DNA from: Elgaria multicarinata webbii
Lineage: Eukaryota; Chordata; Lepidosauria; Squamata; Anguidae
NCBI RefSeq assembly: GCF_023053635.1
Contig: NC_086183.1
Location: forward strand, 29,833,501-29,897,500
Direction of reading: 5' to 3'
Length of the DNA stretch: 64,000 nt
Position numbers and translations under genes: made by a program. The notes below the pieces were generated by a model that was not told the DNA's origin, did no database searches, and saw nothing but the letters and a program-made list of their open reading frames with translations. Below, in pieces: positions 13,101 through 28,100 of the stretch (position 1 is the stretch's first letter; each line of letters begins with the position of its first letter).

Positions 13101-16100
13101 GTTTTATTTATTCACTGTGTCGTCATCTGCGCTCTCCCTTTTTAAGGCACTCAACGCATTAGAATTCACCCCAAAAGAAAAGCGATTCCCCCCACCTTTC
13201 TCGTGACAGGAACACTTGTCTAATTAATGGTGCCTGGCTGCCACCTCCGTTCAATAGCACATTAGTGTTCATAATTGTTCCTTTAGAGCAGGACGGGCTC
13301 AGCGTTCCGAGCCATTTGGCAGGGACGCGGGAACAGTAATGAGAAACGACTCCGCGGCCCTCGTCCGGAATACTAAGAAGCTTTCCTAAATAGGTTTGGG
13401 TGGGATGGGGGTTGGAGAGAAAAGCATTGATTAACACACACACACACACACACACACACACCCCTTCACATACATTGTGTACCTGCAGCTGATAGCCATA
13501 TTTCACCCACCCACCCAGCCCCGTGGATAAATCCATTTCCCCCTGCTGTGGAAAGCAAAGGAGAGGTGATGGATGGGGTGGGACAGACGGTCTGACCGAT
13601 TCAGCCGGCTACGTTCAAGAAACGTGACTGGCGGAAGCCTTTGCGAGGCTGCCGCCAAAGCAGGCTGTCAAGAGCAATTTGAGGAGAGCGGAACAGGCGC
13701 TGCAGATTTCGAATATGGGATTGCTTCAGTCACCTGAGGCAGCCCATTGACACTGGGCTCAGAAGGGGGCAAAAAGGCTTGTTGCGTCTGCACGGCCCTC
13801 GGCCTAAGGGAGGTCAAACCCTCGGCCCAACCACGCACACCAAAGTGCCAACAGACAGCAGGATCAGGTCCCTTAAATGAATTCAGACACAATAAAAGAG
13901 CAGCAACACAGCCAATTCCAGCCTCTGCGGTTATATTAACGTCCTTAGCTGGCTCAGCTCCCTTTCTCTCCTCAACTGGCAGCAAAGACTATTCGATTCT
14001 GAGGGATGCCACTGCTGCTGTTGGTTCCGGTGTTTGCGTTTTGCTTTCCTCTTAAGGAAAACCAACACAAAACAAGAATTCCAGAGGCAGCAGCAACATT
14101 AAAACAGGATAACTGGCAAAGGGGAAGCTGGGCCCAGGGCCCCGTGTGGCACCTGGCTGCAATATTTCATCCAGGCCTCTGTTTCCATGGTAACCAAACA
14201 CCTCCATCTTGAAAGTGTCATGTAACCCCACCGTAAGGTGAGGCCACACAAAACCATCACACAAATTTGGATGAGGGGAAATGGGAAATGCACCCACGGG
14301 CTGTCAGGGAAAAACAATCAGACTTTCCTCCAAAGTAAAAAAAATCAAAAAAAAATCCAGGTTGTGTATTGTAAGGTCTCACATATATATTTTTAAAAGT
14401 ATTGGCAAAGCGGGGCACTTCTGTGTTCGTGTGTTCGATTCCAGCAATTCATTTTTAGGTTCATCTGCAGGTTTCTCTCTAATATCTCACCTGCTGCCCT
14501 CTTTCTATGTCTGAATGTTTCACACAAATACGCATCCCATGTTATTTTGAATCAATGCAGGTGTGTGGAGAAAACCGCTTTCCCATTTTCCCCTGCCCTT
14601 TTACTTAACAAGCCCCCTCAGAAACAGGCTCAGAAGAAGAATGCCTCATGGACTTTACCTCATTTAGAGGCGAAAGGAAAAAGAAAAGAGTCAGGATGCT
14701 GGCAACTGTGGACCCACAGACAGGGCCACCCATATTCCAGAAAGTTCTGTGCCAAGGTCATCTCAAACTGCACCAGGACAACCCGAATTCTGCACACAAT
14801 CTGCAAATTCTAGAAGTCTACATGTTATTTGTGCATTCTGCGTCATTAATTTCTGCTAACCAGGAAGAGCGGAGAAGACCGACACTGGACACCAGAATCC
14901 TGTCCTACTCCCTAGAAATCTGAGTTTTTATCAGATATTTCAAACCTATCATTGCAACCTTCGGGATTGGAAATTTGTTTTTGGAAAACCTGAAGTTCAC
15001 AGAACAATTAATACTGCATCCAGCACCAAATGCCATGGGTAAAATCCAACATAAACCGTATTTAGAGTAAACCTATTGAAATGAGTGGGATGTAAGCTTT
15101 TCCAGAACTGAATCTGGCCTCAGGATGGAAGAGGTTTCTCACCCACCCAGCCCTGCTCTACAGCTAAAGTAAATGCCCCTAAAAATGACTTTGACAGATG
15201 TCACAAATAAACACACACACAAATTTCAATGGGTTTTGGATCTGGAGAGGTTTCATCCACCCAGCCTGGCCTGGGCCACTGCACTCACCTGTTCCACTGA
15301 ACACGACCCCTTTGTGGTGGACATCAACACCTTCTTCTCCGTGCTCTCAAGGGCAAATGTCAGCACAGCTGCGGCTTCCTAGAAGAGTGAAGAAAGGCTT
15401 CTGGTTGACACAACCAAGACCCAGGGGCAGTAAGCCAGCTTTCCCCAACCTGATGACCTCCAGACGTTCTGGACTACCACTACCAGCATTCCTACCCACT
15501 GGCCATGCTGGCTGGGGCTGATGGGAGTTGAAGTCCAAAAGATCTTGAGGGCACCAGGGTGGGGAATGGTGCTATCAACCATAGCCAGTAGCAAAGTGGA
15601 GGCAGATACCGGCCAACGAGGCAGACCCCTAGACAAACACTGCGGTTAGAGCAGGAGTGGGCAGAAGCTAGATCTCCAGATATTTTGGACTTCATCTCCC
15701 AGAAGCCTCTGCCAGCATGGCCTAGTGGTCAGGAACGCTGGGCGTTGAAACCCAAAACATCTGCTAATCTACCTTCTGCCCACTCTTTGGTTAGGGCATC
15801 CAAGGGGGTAAGGTATCATCACAGGACAACCAGAACAAAAACATAATGTCGGAAGTTTTTGATTGTTCTACGTCTTCACGAGCAATTGGGTGGAATCCTG
15901 CTTGCAAGATTCCTCTCGCATCCCCTTTGCTCTACAAAAGTAAAATAAAATAATGAACGCTGGTCAATCAGGAGGCACCTCGAATCTCCCTGAGCGGGAA
16001 GAATCCCCACAGGCTCCCCTGTGGCTAACGGCCCTCCCTGGAGGCAAGTGTACAAACCCTTCATTTGGTCTTTGCTTTGCCCTAAGTCTCGAGAAGCACC

Positions 16101-19100
16101 TTCTACCGTGTGAACTTGCTTGCCTCCTTCGATCAGGGAGGTTGAGCTTCTTTCAACCTGAGAGCTGGGTCCCATTTCAGGAAAGTTTGGAGGGGCCACA
16201 GTAGGAAAGGCAAAAAAAAAAATCACCACATTTTAACTTCAAGTTCTTATTGCCAGTGACTAAGGTTTAGGAGCACCATGATCAACCTCTTAGCATAGAG
16301 GGGGAACCTTCACAAAGCCAGAAAACCACCCTATGATGGGAGGTTGGAGGGAAGGGGGCAGGGGCAGAGAAAGGGGGTGGGCCCATCCCAAGAAACACTT
16401 AAAAGCCCTTCTCCAGCCTTGAGAGGTGTGACAGGCAGCAACTGGAGAGGTTTACCTAGGGAGGTGGTGGGCTCTCCCACACTAGAGGCCTTCAAGAAGC
16501 AGCTGGACAACCATCTGTCAGGGATGCTTTAGGGTGGATTCTGCATTGAGCAGGGGGTTGGACTCAATGGCCTTGTAGGCCCCTTCCAACTCTGCTATTC
16601 TATGATTCTATGATCTCCCGCCTCGCAATCAGAGGCATTTCTGAGATGTTTATGTGACACAGTGCTGTGATGTTCCCCTGCAGAAATGTCTACTTGGCAC
16701 CTACATTTTTGGGAACAACCCAGAGAGCTTCGGCTATTGGGCGGTATAAAAATGCAATAAATAAAAAAAGAATACATGGTTACTGTTTAAGCACCCAGCA
16801 AAGACTATTTGATTGTCTTGCTCTTGGTCTTTCTGTTCAATTTTCTGCTGGCTGAATCTGGCTGATTAAATTGGATTTGTTTGTTCAAACTTTCGCTGTC
16901 TTCCTGCTGCTGTTGTAACATTCGGTGATTTAACACGCCATTTAGTTTTTGCCGGTGAACTGGTGATTTACTCTTGTTTTTGCGATTCGCTTTTCTTGCT
17001 TTTTTTAATGACCGTTCGTATTTTGTAACCTGCTTTGAGCACTAATCAACTTACAAATAAATGACAGAGGGGAAAAATGTTTTAAATGGCCCAAAATAGA
17101 CAGGTTCGTGATTAACCATCTGGTTGCGCTCACAAGTAAGGTGACAAAGGACTGAATGTTTTTAGAAACATACTTTCAATTATCTAGGTTCAATCAGGGA
17201 TTGAGGATTCAGGGTATTGTTCTGGATTAATGCAGAGCGTAAAGCAGGGGAGGAGGGAGGGAGCAGGCCTGGGTGGGGTGGGGACAAATCCTGCCCTCCT
17301 GGATTCTCTGTATGGCCTCGCTCCCTTACTGCTTGCAGTAAGAGCTTTAAGCTACACTATGACGGCATTTTGGCCACACCCGTTTTAGGCTTTGGAACCA
17401 CCCACCACAGGAATGTGGCCCCCAAGAGCTCCGAAATGGAATTCAACCCTGTGGCCGAAAAAGGCTCCCCATCCGAGATATAAATCTTTGGAAGGTCGCC
17501 CATGTCACTAGGGTAGGGTGGAGGAGGCGATGCTGTTCTGAGGAGGCACCGAACAGAATTCTGGAAGGAGACGCAACTGTGCGTCTACTGAAATGTCCCC
17601 TGACGAATGCATTCGAAACAACCCAGGAGTTCTTCGTTCAATTTTTCTTGGACCTAACTGGCGTCACCTTTTTGCATTTTCCTCGGGCGTTACTGGTACG
17701 CCGAGTGGGAAATTGTCCTTAAATTAAACAACAGATAGCTGGAAGGTTCTTTGCTTTAAAAAAAAAAATGCCTGCAGGATTCATCCCGGTGCCCCACCCT
17801 CTCCATCCCCTGCTTTTAACCCCCAATGGAACTACTGCATTTGGCATAAACTCAGATCCCAGGGCTGGGAGGAGGCGGTGTTTGTTTCAAATAAGCGATG
17901 CGTTAGAAGTAGCACTTCGTCCCGCAGAAGGTCCAAACACTCACCGGGAAGGCTCTGTAAGAACCGGGTTTTCCCGCACCCCCTTTTTCTTTCCGAAGAA
18001 AGCATGCAAGAGAAGCAATGATCTTGGCAGGCCAGCAGGAAGGAAGGCTGAGCCAAACTGCAGTTGATTAAGGAGAGTCCTGGGCAAAAAAGGCAGCTGG
18101 CGAAGGATTGGATCTGGAGGCCGATAAATGAGCAAAGCCATTAGGAAAGGCAGTGAGGGCCAGGCAGCCAGGAGGGACACCGGGGGGGGGGGGGGGGAGA
18201 GCGATGGAGCTGCCAGACCGCAATAAGCAATTACCCGCCAGAGTTGATCAAGGAGCGATGACAGGGCTGCCTCCCTTTCGCCGCACCTGGCGCCATGCAG
18301 ACCTCACACCAGCTGGATACCTAACTGCAGCTGGGGGGTGGGGAACCCCGTGTAACAGGAGTGGAGAGGATCCCTGAACGCCAAGGATTCCCTGCGCAGT
18401 CATCCTGGCAGGTGACATTCGGAAGCCCCTGGAAGTCGGGAGACGCCACGCCTCAACTTCACTCCCCTGACGATGCTGGGACGCCAGCTTTCCCCGGCCT
18501 GGTATCTTGAAGACGCCATCGGCCATCCTGGATGGGGTTGTTGGGACTTTTAGCCCAGCAGACGTGGGGGACGCCAGGAGCACAAGGTCTTCCTCTTCTC
18601 CACTTTATCCTCCCAACATCCCTGTGAGGTAGGCTAGGCTAGGCTGAGAATCAGTGACTGGCCCAAAGTCACCCGGTGAGCTTCATGGCCATGTGGGGAC
18701 TAGAACCCAGATCTCCTGAGACTCAAGCCAATACTCTAACCATTACACCACACTGCTGACCGCTGAAACTCCCTGCCACCAGAAAGAGCAACGGCATTCA
18801 GTCCCCACCCGGAGGTATCCAGGCACCCACCTTTTCCTGCTTCGCCGTGGGGTCCAGGGTGATGCTGCCGTTTGAATCCAAGGCACACGTCACTCCGCAG
18901 AACAAGGAATTCATGGGCAGCCCTGCGTCCATCAGGCCCATGCAGGTGGCATTCAAGCAGCTCGACAGCAGCTATGACACGGTCAGGTTTCATTAAGGAG
19001 AAAAAGGGCACTCTGGAGGGACAGCACGCAAGCTTCGTTGTCGGCACCAACAGGTTAGCATTAGCCACGGCCCTACCATAAGGCAGAGTGAGGCAATTGC

Positions 19101-22100
19101 CTCAGGCGGCAGATCTTGGGAGGTGTCAGCAAGGTGTTGGGAGGAAAAACCTGTGTGCCATGCAGGCTGTTCTGTGTTCCCTAAGTTAGCCTGCTGCCTT
19201 CAGGTGTACTGGAGGTTGTTGTGCCACTGTCAGTGTTGAAGGCAAGTTCACCTGTCAGGTCAATATGCTTCCAAAAACGGAATGGGAGGGGGGAGCCATC
19301 GTGGTCTTTGCTTCAGGCAGCAGAATGTCTTGGGCTGGCCCTGGGGACGGTACTCAGCACAACACAATGTATTAGGGCAGGGAACACGCGGCCTTCCTGA
19401 TGTTGCTGGACTGCAATTCCCATCAGTCCTACCCAGCAGAGCCAATAGTAAGGGATAGTGGGTGTTGTAGTCCAACAACATCAGCCCCCCCCCCCTTTCC
19501 ATCCCTGTGCTAGGGAACTGAGGAAGGCCATCAGCCTCATGGAAATCAACCTCCCATGATCGGAGAACCAGAGGGAAGATTCCCCAAACCGCAGATCGGA
19601 TATTCTGCCAATTCACTGTCGCAGATGCATGGAGAAGTGCAAATAGTTACTCAAAAAAGGAACACGATAATTGCATGCCAGTTCTCAGCTGCGGGGAGAA
19701 GAAGGCTTGGAGGGGCACAGAAAGGTCGCCATCAGGCATGGTGGAAGCAACGGAGGAAAAGCCTGCCACTGCCCCCTCTCCTCACTCCAGAGGGTGGCCA
19801 GCATCTCAGAAGAACAATTCAGGCTTCGACGCCCTCCCAGTGGGAGCAGAATGGGAAAGAATTCCTATCTGCAAGATCCATTCAGTTTCATAAATGCCTG
19901 CCTCTCCTTCATACTCACAGCCTGGCTCTGACCCTCGGCCGACCCACTGGACCAGTAACCGCTGTGGCTGAAGCAACTTTCTAAGTCCACAGGTGAAAGC
20001 TGCAGGTTAAGTTGCTAAATCTTACTGGGCAGCTAATCGATCACAGCAGCCTCCTCTGTGATCATGCCAGTCACAAAACGCTCTCCGCTCCCATCACTTC
20101 GAGGGAGGAGAATCAGCGACACGGCAGCGGCCGTCCAAACCGGGGAGGCAGGGGCAGCTGTGGGACACTGGAGAACGGCCGGATGGGAAAAGCAGCTTTT
20201 AAGGATGCCGAAATCCTCTGGGTTGACTTCGGCTCCAAAGGCACTTGTTCAACCCAGCCCCAAAAGGCATGGAGGTGCTGCAGGGATGCCTCCCACTTCA
20301 GGCCGGAGAGGGAAGCCCCACCGAACGTTGTAAAAATGCTCTGAGCCACGGGGAGCGTCCGAAGCATCTCTCTGGCTCCTGGCATGCTGCATTTCCAGGT
20401 TAACCAGCCGGCGTCAGCGAGATGCTCGGCAGATGGAAACGAGGACGGGCAGCTCTCGTTAGCCAGCGCTGACGAACAGAGATGGCAAGCCCAGGGAGAA
20501 GAGACGGTCGGAGGGAAGATCTCGGAGCCTTGGGAAGCGGGAAGGGTGGGCTGCAAGCCAGGGCTCCAGAAATAACCGCCCGCTGGAGAGAGTGGGGGGG
20601 GGGAAGTGACCAGAGGTGTAGCGGTCCACTTTGAAGTGCACGTGCACAGGGCAGCCCCCAGGGAGAGTCCAAAATCGCAGGCAGCTGCGTGGATCTGTAT
20701 CAACAACCCGAATTCTTTTCATCTCCACCAGAAGCAGGTTGTTTTTTTTTTAAAAAAAAAAAAACAGGTCTTAATTTCTCACTCAAGGCTAAATCACCGG
20801 AATATACTTTGCATAGCAAGATGAAACGATATACTGCCCCCGCCAGCTACGGTGAGGGCTGCAGCTATGTTCAGAGGGAACAGGGAATTCTGGAGGGGGC
20901 AGCAGATGATGCCAGCATCCCTGCTGATAAAAGAAGTGCCAACGCTGCACCCCTGTGTGCCCAGGTTCCGCCATACCACTGGTGGAGACCCAAGGAGGGC
21001 ATCAACACAGGCATAGGAATACCCAGGTCCGCTCCGCCCCCACAATCAAGAATTACACCGTTAAACAGATGGAATCAGGGGTCTGGGAACAAAGCCCTAC
21101 GAAGAGAGACTGGAAGAACTGGGCATGTTAAGACTGGAGGAGAGAAGATTGAGGGGAGACATGATAGCACTCTTCAAGGACTTGAAAGGTTGGCACACAG
21201 AGGAGGGCCAGGATCTCTTCTCGATCCTCCCAGAGTGCAGGACACAGAATAAAGGAAGATAAAGGAAGCCAGATTCCGGCTGGACATCAGGAAAAACTTC
21301 CTGACTGTTAGAGCAGTATGACAATGGAACCAGTGACCTAGGGAGGTTGTGGGCTCTCCCACACTGGAGGCCTTCGAGAGGCAGCTGGACAGCCATCTGT
21401 CGGGGATGCTTTAAGGTGGATTCCTGCACTGAGCAGGGGGTTGGACTCGATGGCCTTAAAGGCCCCTTCCAACTCTGCAATTCTATGATTCTATGATTCT
21501 ATGATTACTAGAAGGGGAAAATGGTGTGAGTGTGTACATATCGTGAGCAGCAATCCCTCTTCCAAACTGTGATTGTCTGAGCAAACTATGCATATACCAG
21601 TTGCTGTGGAAGATGAGCGGGAGGGTGCAGGGGCGCTCATGTCCTGATTGTGGGCTTCCCAAATGCATCTGGTTGGCCACTGCAGGAACAAGACACTGGA
21701 CTAGTTAGGCCTTTGGTTAGGGTTAGGGGAGACATGATAGCAGTCTTCAAATACTTAAAAGGTTGGCACACAGAGGAGGGCCCAGATCTCTTCTCGATCC
21801 TCCCAGAGTGCAGGACACGGAATAACGGGCTCAAGTTACAGGAAGCCAGATTCCGGCTGGACATCAGGAAAAACTTCCTGACTGTTAGAGCAGTACGACA
21901 ATGGAATCAGTTACCTAGGGAGGTTGTGGGCTCTCCCACACTAGAGGCCTTCAAGAGACAGCTGGACAACCATCTGTCGGGGATGCTTTAGGGTGGATTC
22001 CTGCACTGAGCAGGGGGTTGGACTCGATGGCCTTAAAGGCCCCTTCCAACTCTGCTATTCTATGATTCTAAGCCACAGGACAAACCAACCTACTCCAGCA

Positions 22101-25100
22101 CCTGCACTGCTGGCATCTCATGGGATCAAGAGGTGCCTTGTTGGACCCCACACCAAAGGTCCTCCAATGCCCAGCATTCTGCTCCCAACAGTGGCCGGAC
22201 AGATGTCCCGTCAGGAATGCTCACAAGCAGAGCGCGGCGGCAAGAGATGACCTTTCACTGCGGTTTGCCCTAGCACCTGGTACTTAGAAGGTAAACTCCC
22301 CCTGAAGATGGAGGCTCCATTTAGCTGTCATGGCTAAAAGTAGCCACCACATATTACTCGGATACTGTAGAGATCTACATTGCATGCACAATTCCATGAG
22401 GAGTCAGAGAGGACAGGGATGAGGCCCTGACTCTCACCACACACTCCAATCTTGGGAGTTGTTTAGACAGAAAAACAGTCCCTACATGCCTAGGTTTGTG
22501 GCCTAAATGTACGAAAGGGCCAACAGGCCAGCACTTTCCAGGAGCTTGGAGACAAAACCTCCGAGATGCCCTATAAAGCTACAACAAGCCAGCAGGCTCA
22601 GCGCAAGACACGTCTATGCGTAGTTCAAATTCCATCGACCGCCACAGCTCTCCTGGACGGCCACAGTTAAGTTGCTACTCCTCACGTGGGCCGTTTTCCA
22701 GCTTCGCCCTCCTACCCCCGAAGATTCCTTACAGTTAATGAGATGAGGACATTATTATCCGTCCTTAATGTTAGGGACTGAGCTGGTCAGGAATCTAAAT
22801 GAATGGAGCTCAATTAACTGTGCAGCAAGAAGGGTTCTGCGTTTCCCCTGCTAGGCTGCGGCGGCTGTGAAATCAGCCAGAGAACCTCAGTCCTGGCTGA
22901 ACGAAAGGGAACGCTGGTCTCAAAATTGAAGCTGAATTAATTCTCTGAACCATTGTATATTTAGCTTTAATAAAATATCACGGCACCCAGAGTTAATCTC
23001 TGCTGCACCCTGTGTGATGCTGAGCCAGAAACGCCAGCACTGGTAATTTGTCACCAGACACCGGATAAATTCTGCCACCGGAATTGGTGGAGGCCTCCAT
23101 GTGCTAATTATGACCCTGTGGGGCTAATTGCACGGGGGCACGCATCATCTGGGGATCTCCAGTTATATCCTAGATCCCCCTTAGAAATCTGGTAAACATG
23201 AAATCTGCTGGGTAGGTTTGCTGATGAAGATTAATTTCTCTGCAGTGCTGGGTTGGCTTCCCAGTTCCCACAGCCAGGTTCAGATTAAAGAACCTGCCCC
23301 CACCCAATCCCACAAAGCACACACACACACCCCAGCACTGGATCACCACCTCACACATATCCACTGCATTTCAACGGAAGTTTCCGGCAACCTAACGTGC
23401 CTTATGTAACTCCGTCGGGAAACGGCATCACACAGATGTCGTGAGATTCTGCAAAAAAAGAAAGAAAGAAAAAGACCTAAGGTAAACAAAAAAGGAGCCG
23501 CATTAAAAAATACAGAAAAGAGAGATTGTCTGCTCCGCTGACAGTCACAGGAACGCGGGAAGGAGGCACTGGCGAAAAGCAAAGCCGTACGAGGGTGTGA
23601 AAGAACACCAAGACGCTGCCACACTCTGTCCACGCTCTTTGTGAAGAGGGGGCGGGATAGAAATCAAATCAATTGAAATCAAATCAAAGGCCGTGCCCAT
23701 TCCACGATCCCAGACTCCCGTCTCCGAAAGGAGTTGTTGCAGTCGGGTAGAACAGGGGCCCGTTTCTTCCTGCAAAGCACCTGGAGGAAACTGACCTTTT
23801 ATTAACGGGTTTTGTCTGGATTCGAGAAGGCACAGAAACAACCGCAAAACCTATCAAAGGGCAGCCGCCGCCGCCGGCGGGACCCACGACATGATTTAAC
23901 AGGTCCACAGCGAAGCCCTCCCCGTCCTTAACTCACTTTGGCCCGATCCACACGCTTCCTGGTGCCGACGGATTTGTCATTTCTGTCCACGTTCAACAGC
24001 CCTTATTGCCAGAGGCAGATCGACTCAGCCAATGGAGCCACGTGTCCCTGAGACTCAGTTTGAGTTAATGGCATATGAGACACACGGCCTGCATGTGTGT
24101 CTCATACGCACGACAAGCTGGAGCGTGTTCAGAGGAGGGCAACCAGGATGATCAGGGGTCTGGAAACAAAGCCCTATGAAGAGAGACTGAAAGAACTGGG
24201 CATTTTTAGCCTGGAGAAGAGAAGATGGAGGGGACACATGATAGCACTCTTCAAATACTTGAAAGGTTGTCATACAGAGGAGGGCCAGGATCTCTTCTTG
24301 ATCCTCCCAGAGTACAGGACACGGAATCAAGGGCACAAGTGACAGGAAGCCAGATTCCAGCTGGCCATCAGGAAAAACTTCCTGACTGTTAGAGCAGTGC
24401 GACAATGGAATCAGTTACCTAGGGAGGTGGTGGGCTCTCCCACACTAGAGGCCTTCAAGAGGCAGCTGAACAACCATCTGTCAGGGATGCTTTAGGGTGG
24501 ATTCCTGCATTGAGCAGGGGGTTGGACTCGATGGCCTTGTAGGCCCCTTCCAACTCTGCTATTCTATGATTCTATGTACGCACGCATGTGTATGTTTTTA
24601 TACTAGGCTAGTAGCAAGAATGCTTTTAATTATATGGTAGCAAGCACAGTCTTACAATATTTATTTTTCCTTGTAAAGATCCTGCCACTCACGCTGGGCA
24701 GCTCCTCAGCCGAATCCGGCCACCCAGGTGATGCGATCTGACTCCCTGTTATTATTTCTCTTTCTTCCTCCTACCTGAAATAGATTGAGGGATGTGGCGG
24801 AAGGTAGGATAGAGGAAGAGAAAGACTAAACTGTATTTAACCCTCGACGAGCTACAGCGCTCATGGGTGCCACTTTGCATATTCAATCCCCTCTTGGGGG
24901 TTGTCGTGTCACGGGGCCCTGGCGAGGGCGGGTTATGTGGGCGTTAAACCACCCTCGCATAACCCATGGTCTATTCTAGGGTTATGCGAGGGTTGTTTAA
25001 GCCTCGCATAGCCCACGCTCGCCGGGTTCGCAGGACACGACAATGCCCGAGCGGAGGTTGGAATACGCAAAATGGTGGCCGCACCCCACCCACTGCAGCC

Positions 25101-28100
25101 TCACCATGCGTTAAATAACGCAGGGCAGGGCACGCGGGCGAAATCAGCAACTCTCTCCACATGTGCTCCAGTGATTTTGCTCCAGAGACTTCGGAGGACG
25201 GGAGCGACGAACCGTCCTTCTCTCATGTTAATTTCTCTCTTTCTTCCTCAGATTCAGCAAGCCGGGAGAAAGAGAGGGATCAATTTGCCCCCCCTCAAAG
25301 CTGGTCACTTGCAAAAGTAGTTGCTGACCAGGGTGTTAACGGTAAAAGGATTTACTGTTTTACTCTGTACAGCACCATGTACATTGATGGTGCAATATAA
25401 ATAAATAAATATTATAATAATAATAATAATAATAATAATAATTAAAAAAAAAAAAAAACCAGGAACAAGTGCTACTCCGTGAGGATGTGTCTTAATTGTT
25501 GTAAACCGCCCAGAGAGCTTTGGCTGTGGGGCAGTATGTAAATGTAATAAATAAATAAATAAAATAAATAAATAAATAAGACCGCCAAAGGGTCTTTTGG
25601 CCCCTGCACACTGCAGAGAAACCAGGTCCCTAAGGACTCCTCCGCAGCGTCTAAAACAGCCATTTTTGCAGCGCTGCTGCCACCTGCCGGCCACACAGAA
25701 ACTTTTCATTTCTCCCACCAGCATGAAACTTTTCCAGAAGAGGAAACGTGAACTCTTCCCGGGAGGCGCACAGAAATGAAGCCGCTTCAGGCTCTCACAG
25801 TCAGAGGGGATCTACACTGCATACTGAAGGCGCTTGCGTGCGCCTCCAGTCTGCCCCGAAAACTATTGTGTAGATCCCGTTTGGAAGAGGCGGAGGAAGA
25901 GGCGGAGGAGGAGGCGGCTGGGGAATCCGGCTGCATCCTTGCCGCCCACCTCCCTGCCGGCCTCCTGCTGCCGGCGAAAGAGCCACCTGGGTCGGAGAGC
26001 TTCTTCCGCTCTCCACCCCGCCTTCTTCTGCCGAGTGGCTCTTTCGCCGGCAGCAGGAGGCCGGCAGGGAGGTGGGCAGCAAGGACGCAGCCGGATTCCC
26101 CAGCCGCCGCCTCCTCCGTCTCTTCCAAACGGGATCTACACAATCGTTTTCGGGGTGGACTGGAGGCGCACGCAAGCGCCTTCAGTACGCAGTGTAGATC
26201 CCCTCTCAGACAAAGGGGCTGGCTAAGAATCAGCACTATCTATCCGGCACATTTACGTCCTGTCTTTTTTTCCTATTGCAAGGAAATCAGGGTGGCTCAC
26301 ACAGTCCTCCTTGCCCCCATGTTGTCCTCACAACAATCCTGTGAGGTAGGCGAGGCTGAGAGATCCAGAGGGCTGTCGGTCAGGCAAGGAATTGGGGTTG
26401 AACACCGACTGCGAGACAACAAACCCAAGGTTTCGTGGAGAAATGGCGCCCCTAGCATTTCTTGGCTTCTGGCGCGTGTGAACGCAGGGCAGAGGTGCTC
26501 CTTAAACCGTCCCCCTCTCCGCAAACTGGGTGTTCCAAAGAAAGGATACGGAGCCGGCATCTGTAACTACCTGAAGCACCACCGTAATAGAAGAGCGGGG
26601 ATGCAGCGTGCCCAAGATCACGGCTTCGCAAGTCTTCTTGATCATCTGTTCTCGGCTTCTTTCGAAGACACCTGGGGAAGGAAGGAGGGCTGCAGATGAG
26701 CCGAAAGCCAAACAGCAGCAGCACCCTCCCACCCATGTTCCCCAGCAATTGGTATATATAGGCTTTCTGCCTCAGATTCTGGAGGTGGCACACAGCCATC
26801 AGGGCTAGTGGCCATTGACGGCCTTCTCCTCCAGGAATTTATCTAACACCCTTTTAAAGCCGTCCAAACTGATGGCCATCGCTACATCCTGTGGTAGTGA
26901 GTTCCATAGTTTAACTATGTGTTTAACTATCCTCCATCCAGTCTGTCGCTTAGACTCTCTGCTATTCAATAGAATGAGGTAGTCAAGTTTTTTCTGGATT
27001 GATGCACTTCAGCCTGCATTGGGGGGGGGTGGAGCATACATGTCTGAATGCCCCCCAACAAAAGAAAAGCCCTTCCTTCATATGAAAAAAAACTTAACAA
27101 AACGATTCAGCCTGGCCGTCTCCCCATGATATTAATTTTTGTAGATGCAGGAAAGATTTTGGGCGTATGTTGGAGAAAGCACTCAAAACATGCAATCCTC
27201 ACCCTGCTCCAAAATGGTACAGTGACCCAAGTAATAAAGTACTGATGGTATAGTCCAGGAAAAGGGTTTCCATTGGGTGCTGCCCCAAGATAATCACTCC
27301 AACCAACACCTAATCCTACTGTGCTGACTCCAACCTAACTCTGTGATTGGTGACCCCAGAGGATAGGTGTGGCGATACCCACCTTTCCATCCCTTAGGTA
27401 TGTCTGGGGATTTGTACATCTAGTGAATGCGGAATGTTTGACTGATGATGCGGTGAGAGACTGATGATCATTTGGCTGAGGATGCGGTGGAGGGGGGAGG
27501 AGTATAAATAGGCTGGCTGAGGGGATTGTGAGTTAGTTGAAGAGTTAGGGTTTGTTTAGTTTGGAGTGTCCAGTGGTGTGGAGAGTGAATGGAGATAAGA
27601 GTTTAAGAGACTTAAGAGTACTACTTTTATTAGAACTAGTAGATTAAGCAGGTTAACTTGCATTTAAAGTAACTAGAATCATAGAATAGCAGAGTTGGAA
27701 GGGGCCTACAAGGCCATCGAGTCCAACCCCCTGCTCAAGGCAGGAATCCACTCTAAAGCATCCCTGACAGATGCTTGTCCAGCTGCCTCTTGAAGGCCTC
27801 TAGTGTGGGAGAGCCCACAACCTCCCTAGGAAACTGATTCCATTGTCATACTGCTCTAACAGTCAGGAAGTTTTTCCTGATGTCCAGCTGGAATCTGGCT
27901 TCCTTTAACTTGAGCCCATTCTTCCGTGTCCTGCACTCTGGGAGGATCGAGAAAAGATTCTGGTCCTCCTCTCTGGGACAACCTTTCAAGTATTTGAAGA
28001 GTGCTATCATGTCTCCCCTCAGTCTTCTCTTCTCCAGGCTAAACAGGCCCAGTTCTTTCAGTCTCTCCTCATAGGGCTTTGTTTCCAGGCCCCTGATCAT

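Noticed and set aside
20113-20706. 197-residue minus-strand open frame
   Set aside because: No domain or conserved pattern, GC-rich intron, no splice context; EXOSC5 exons 3 and 4 lie on either side of it.
25776-26699. 307-residue plus-strand open frame and several Pro/Ala-rich frames nearby
   Set aside because: It runs through the foldback element and antisense of EXOSC5 exon 3; the similar frames on both strands come from the palindrome.
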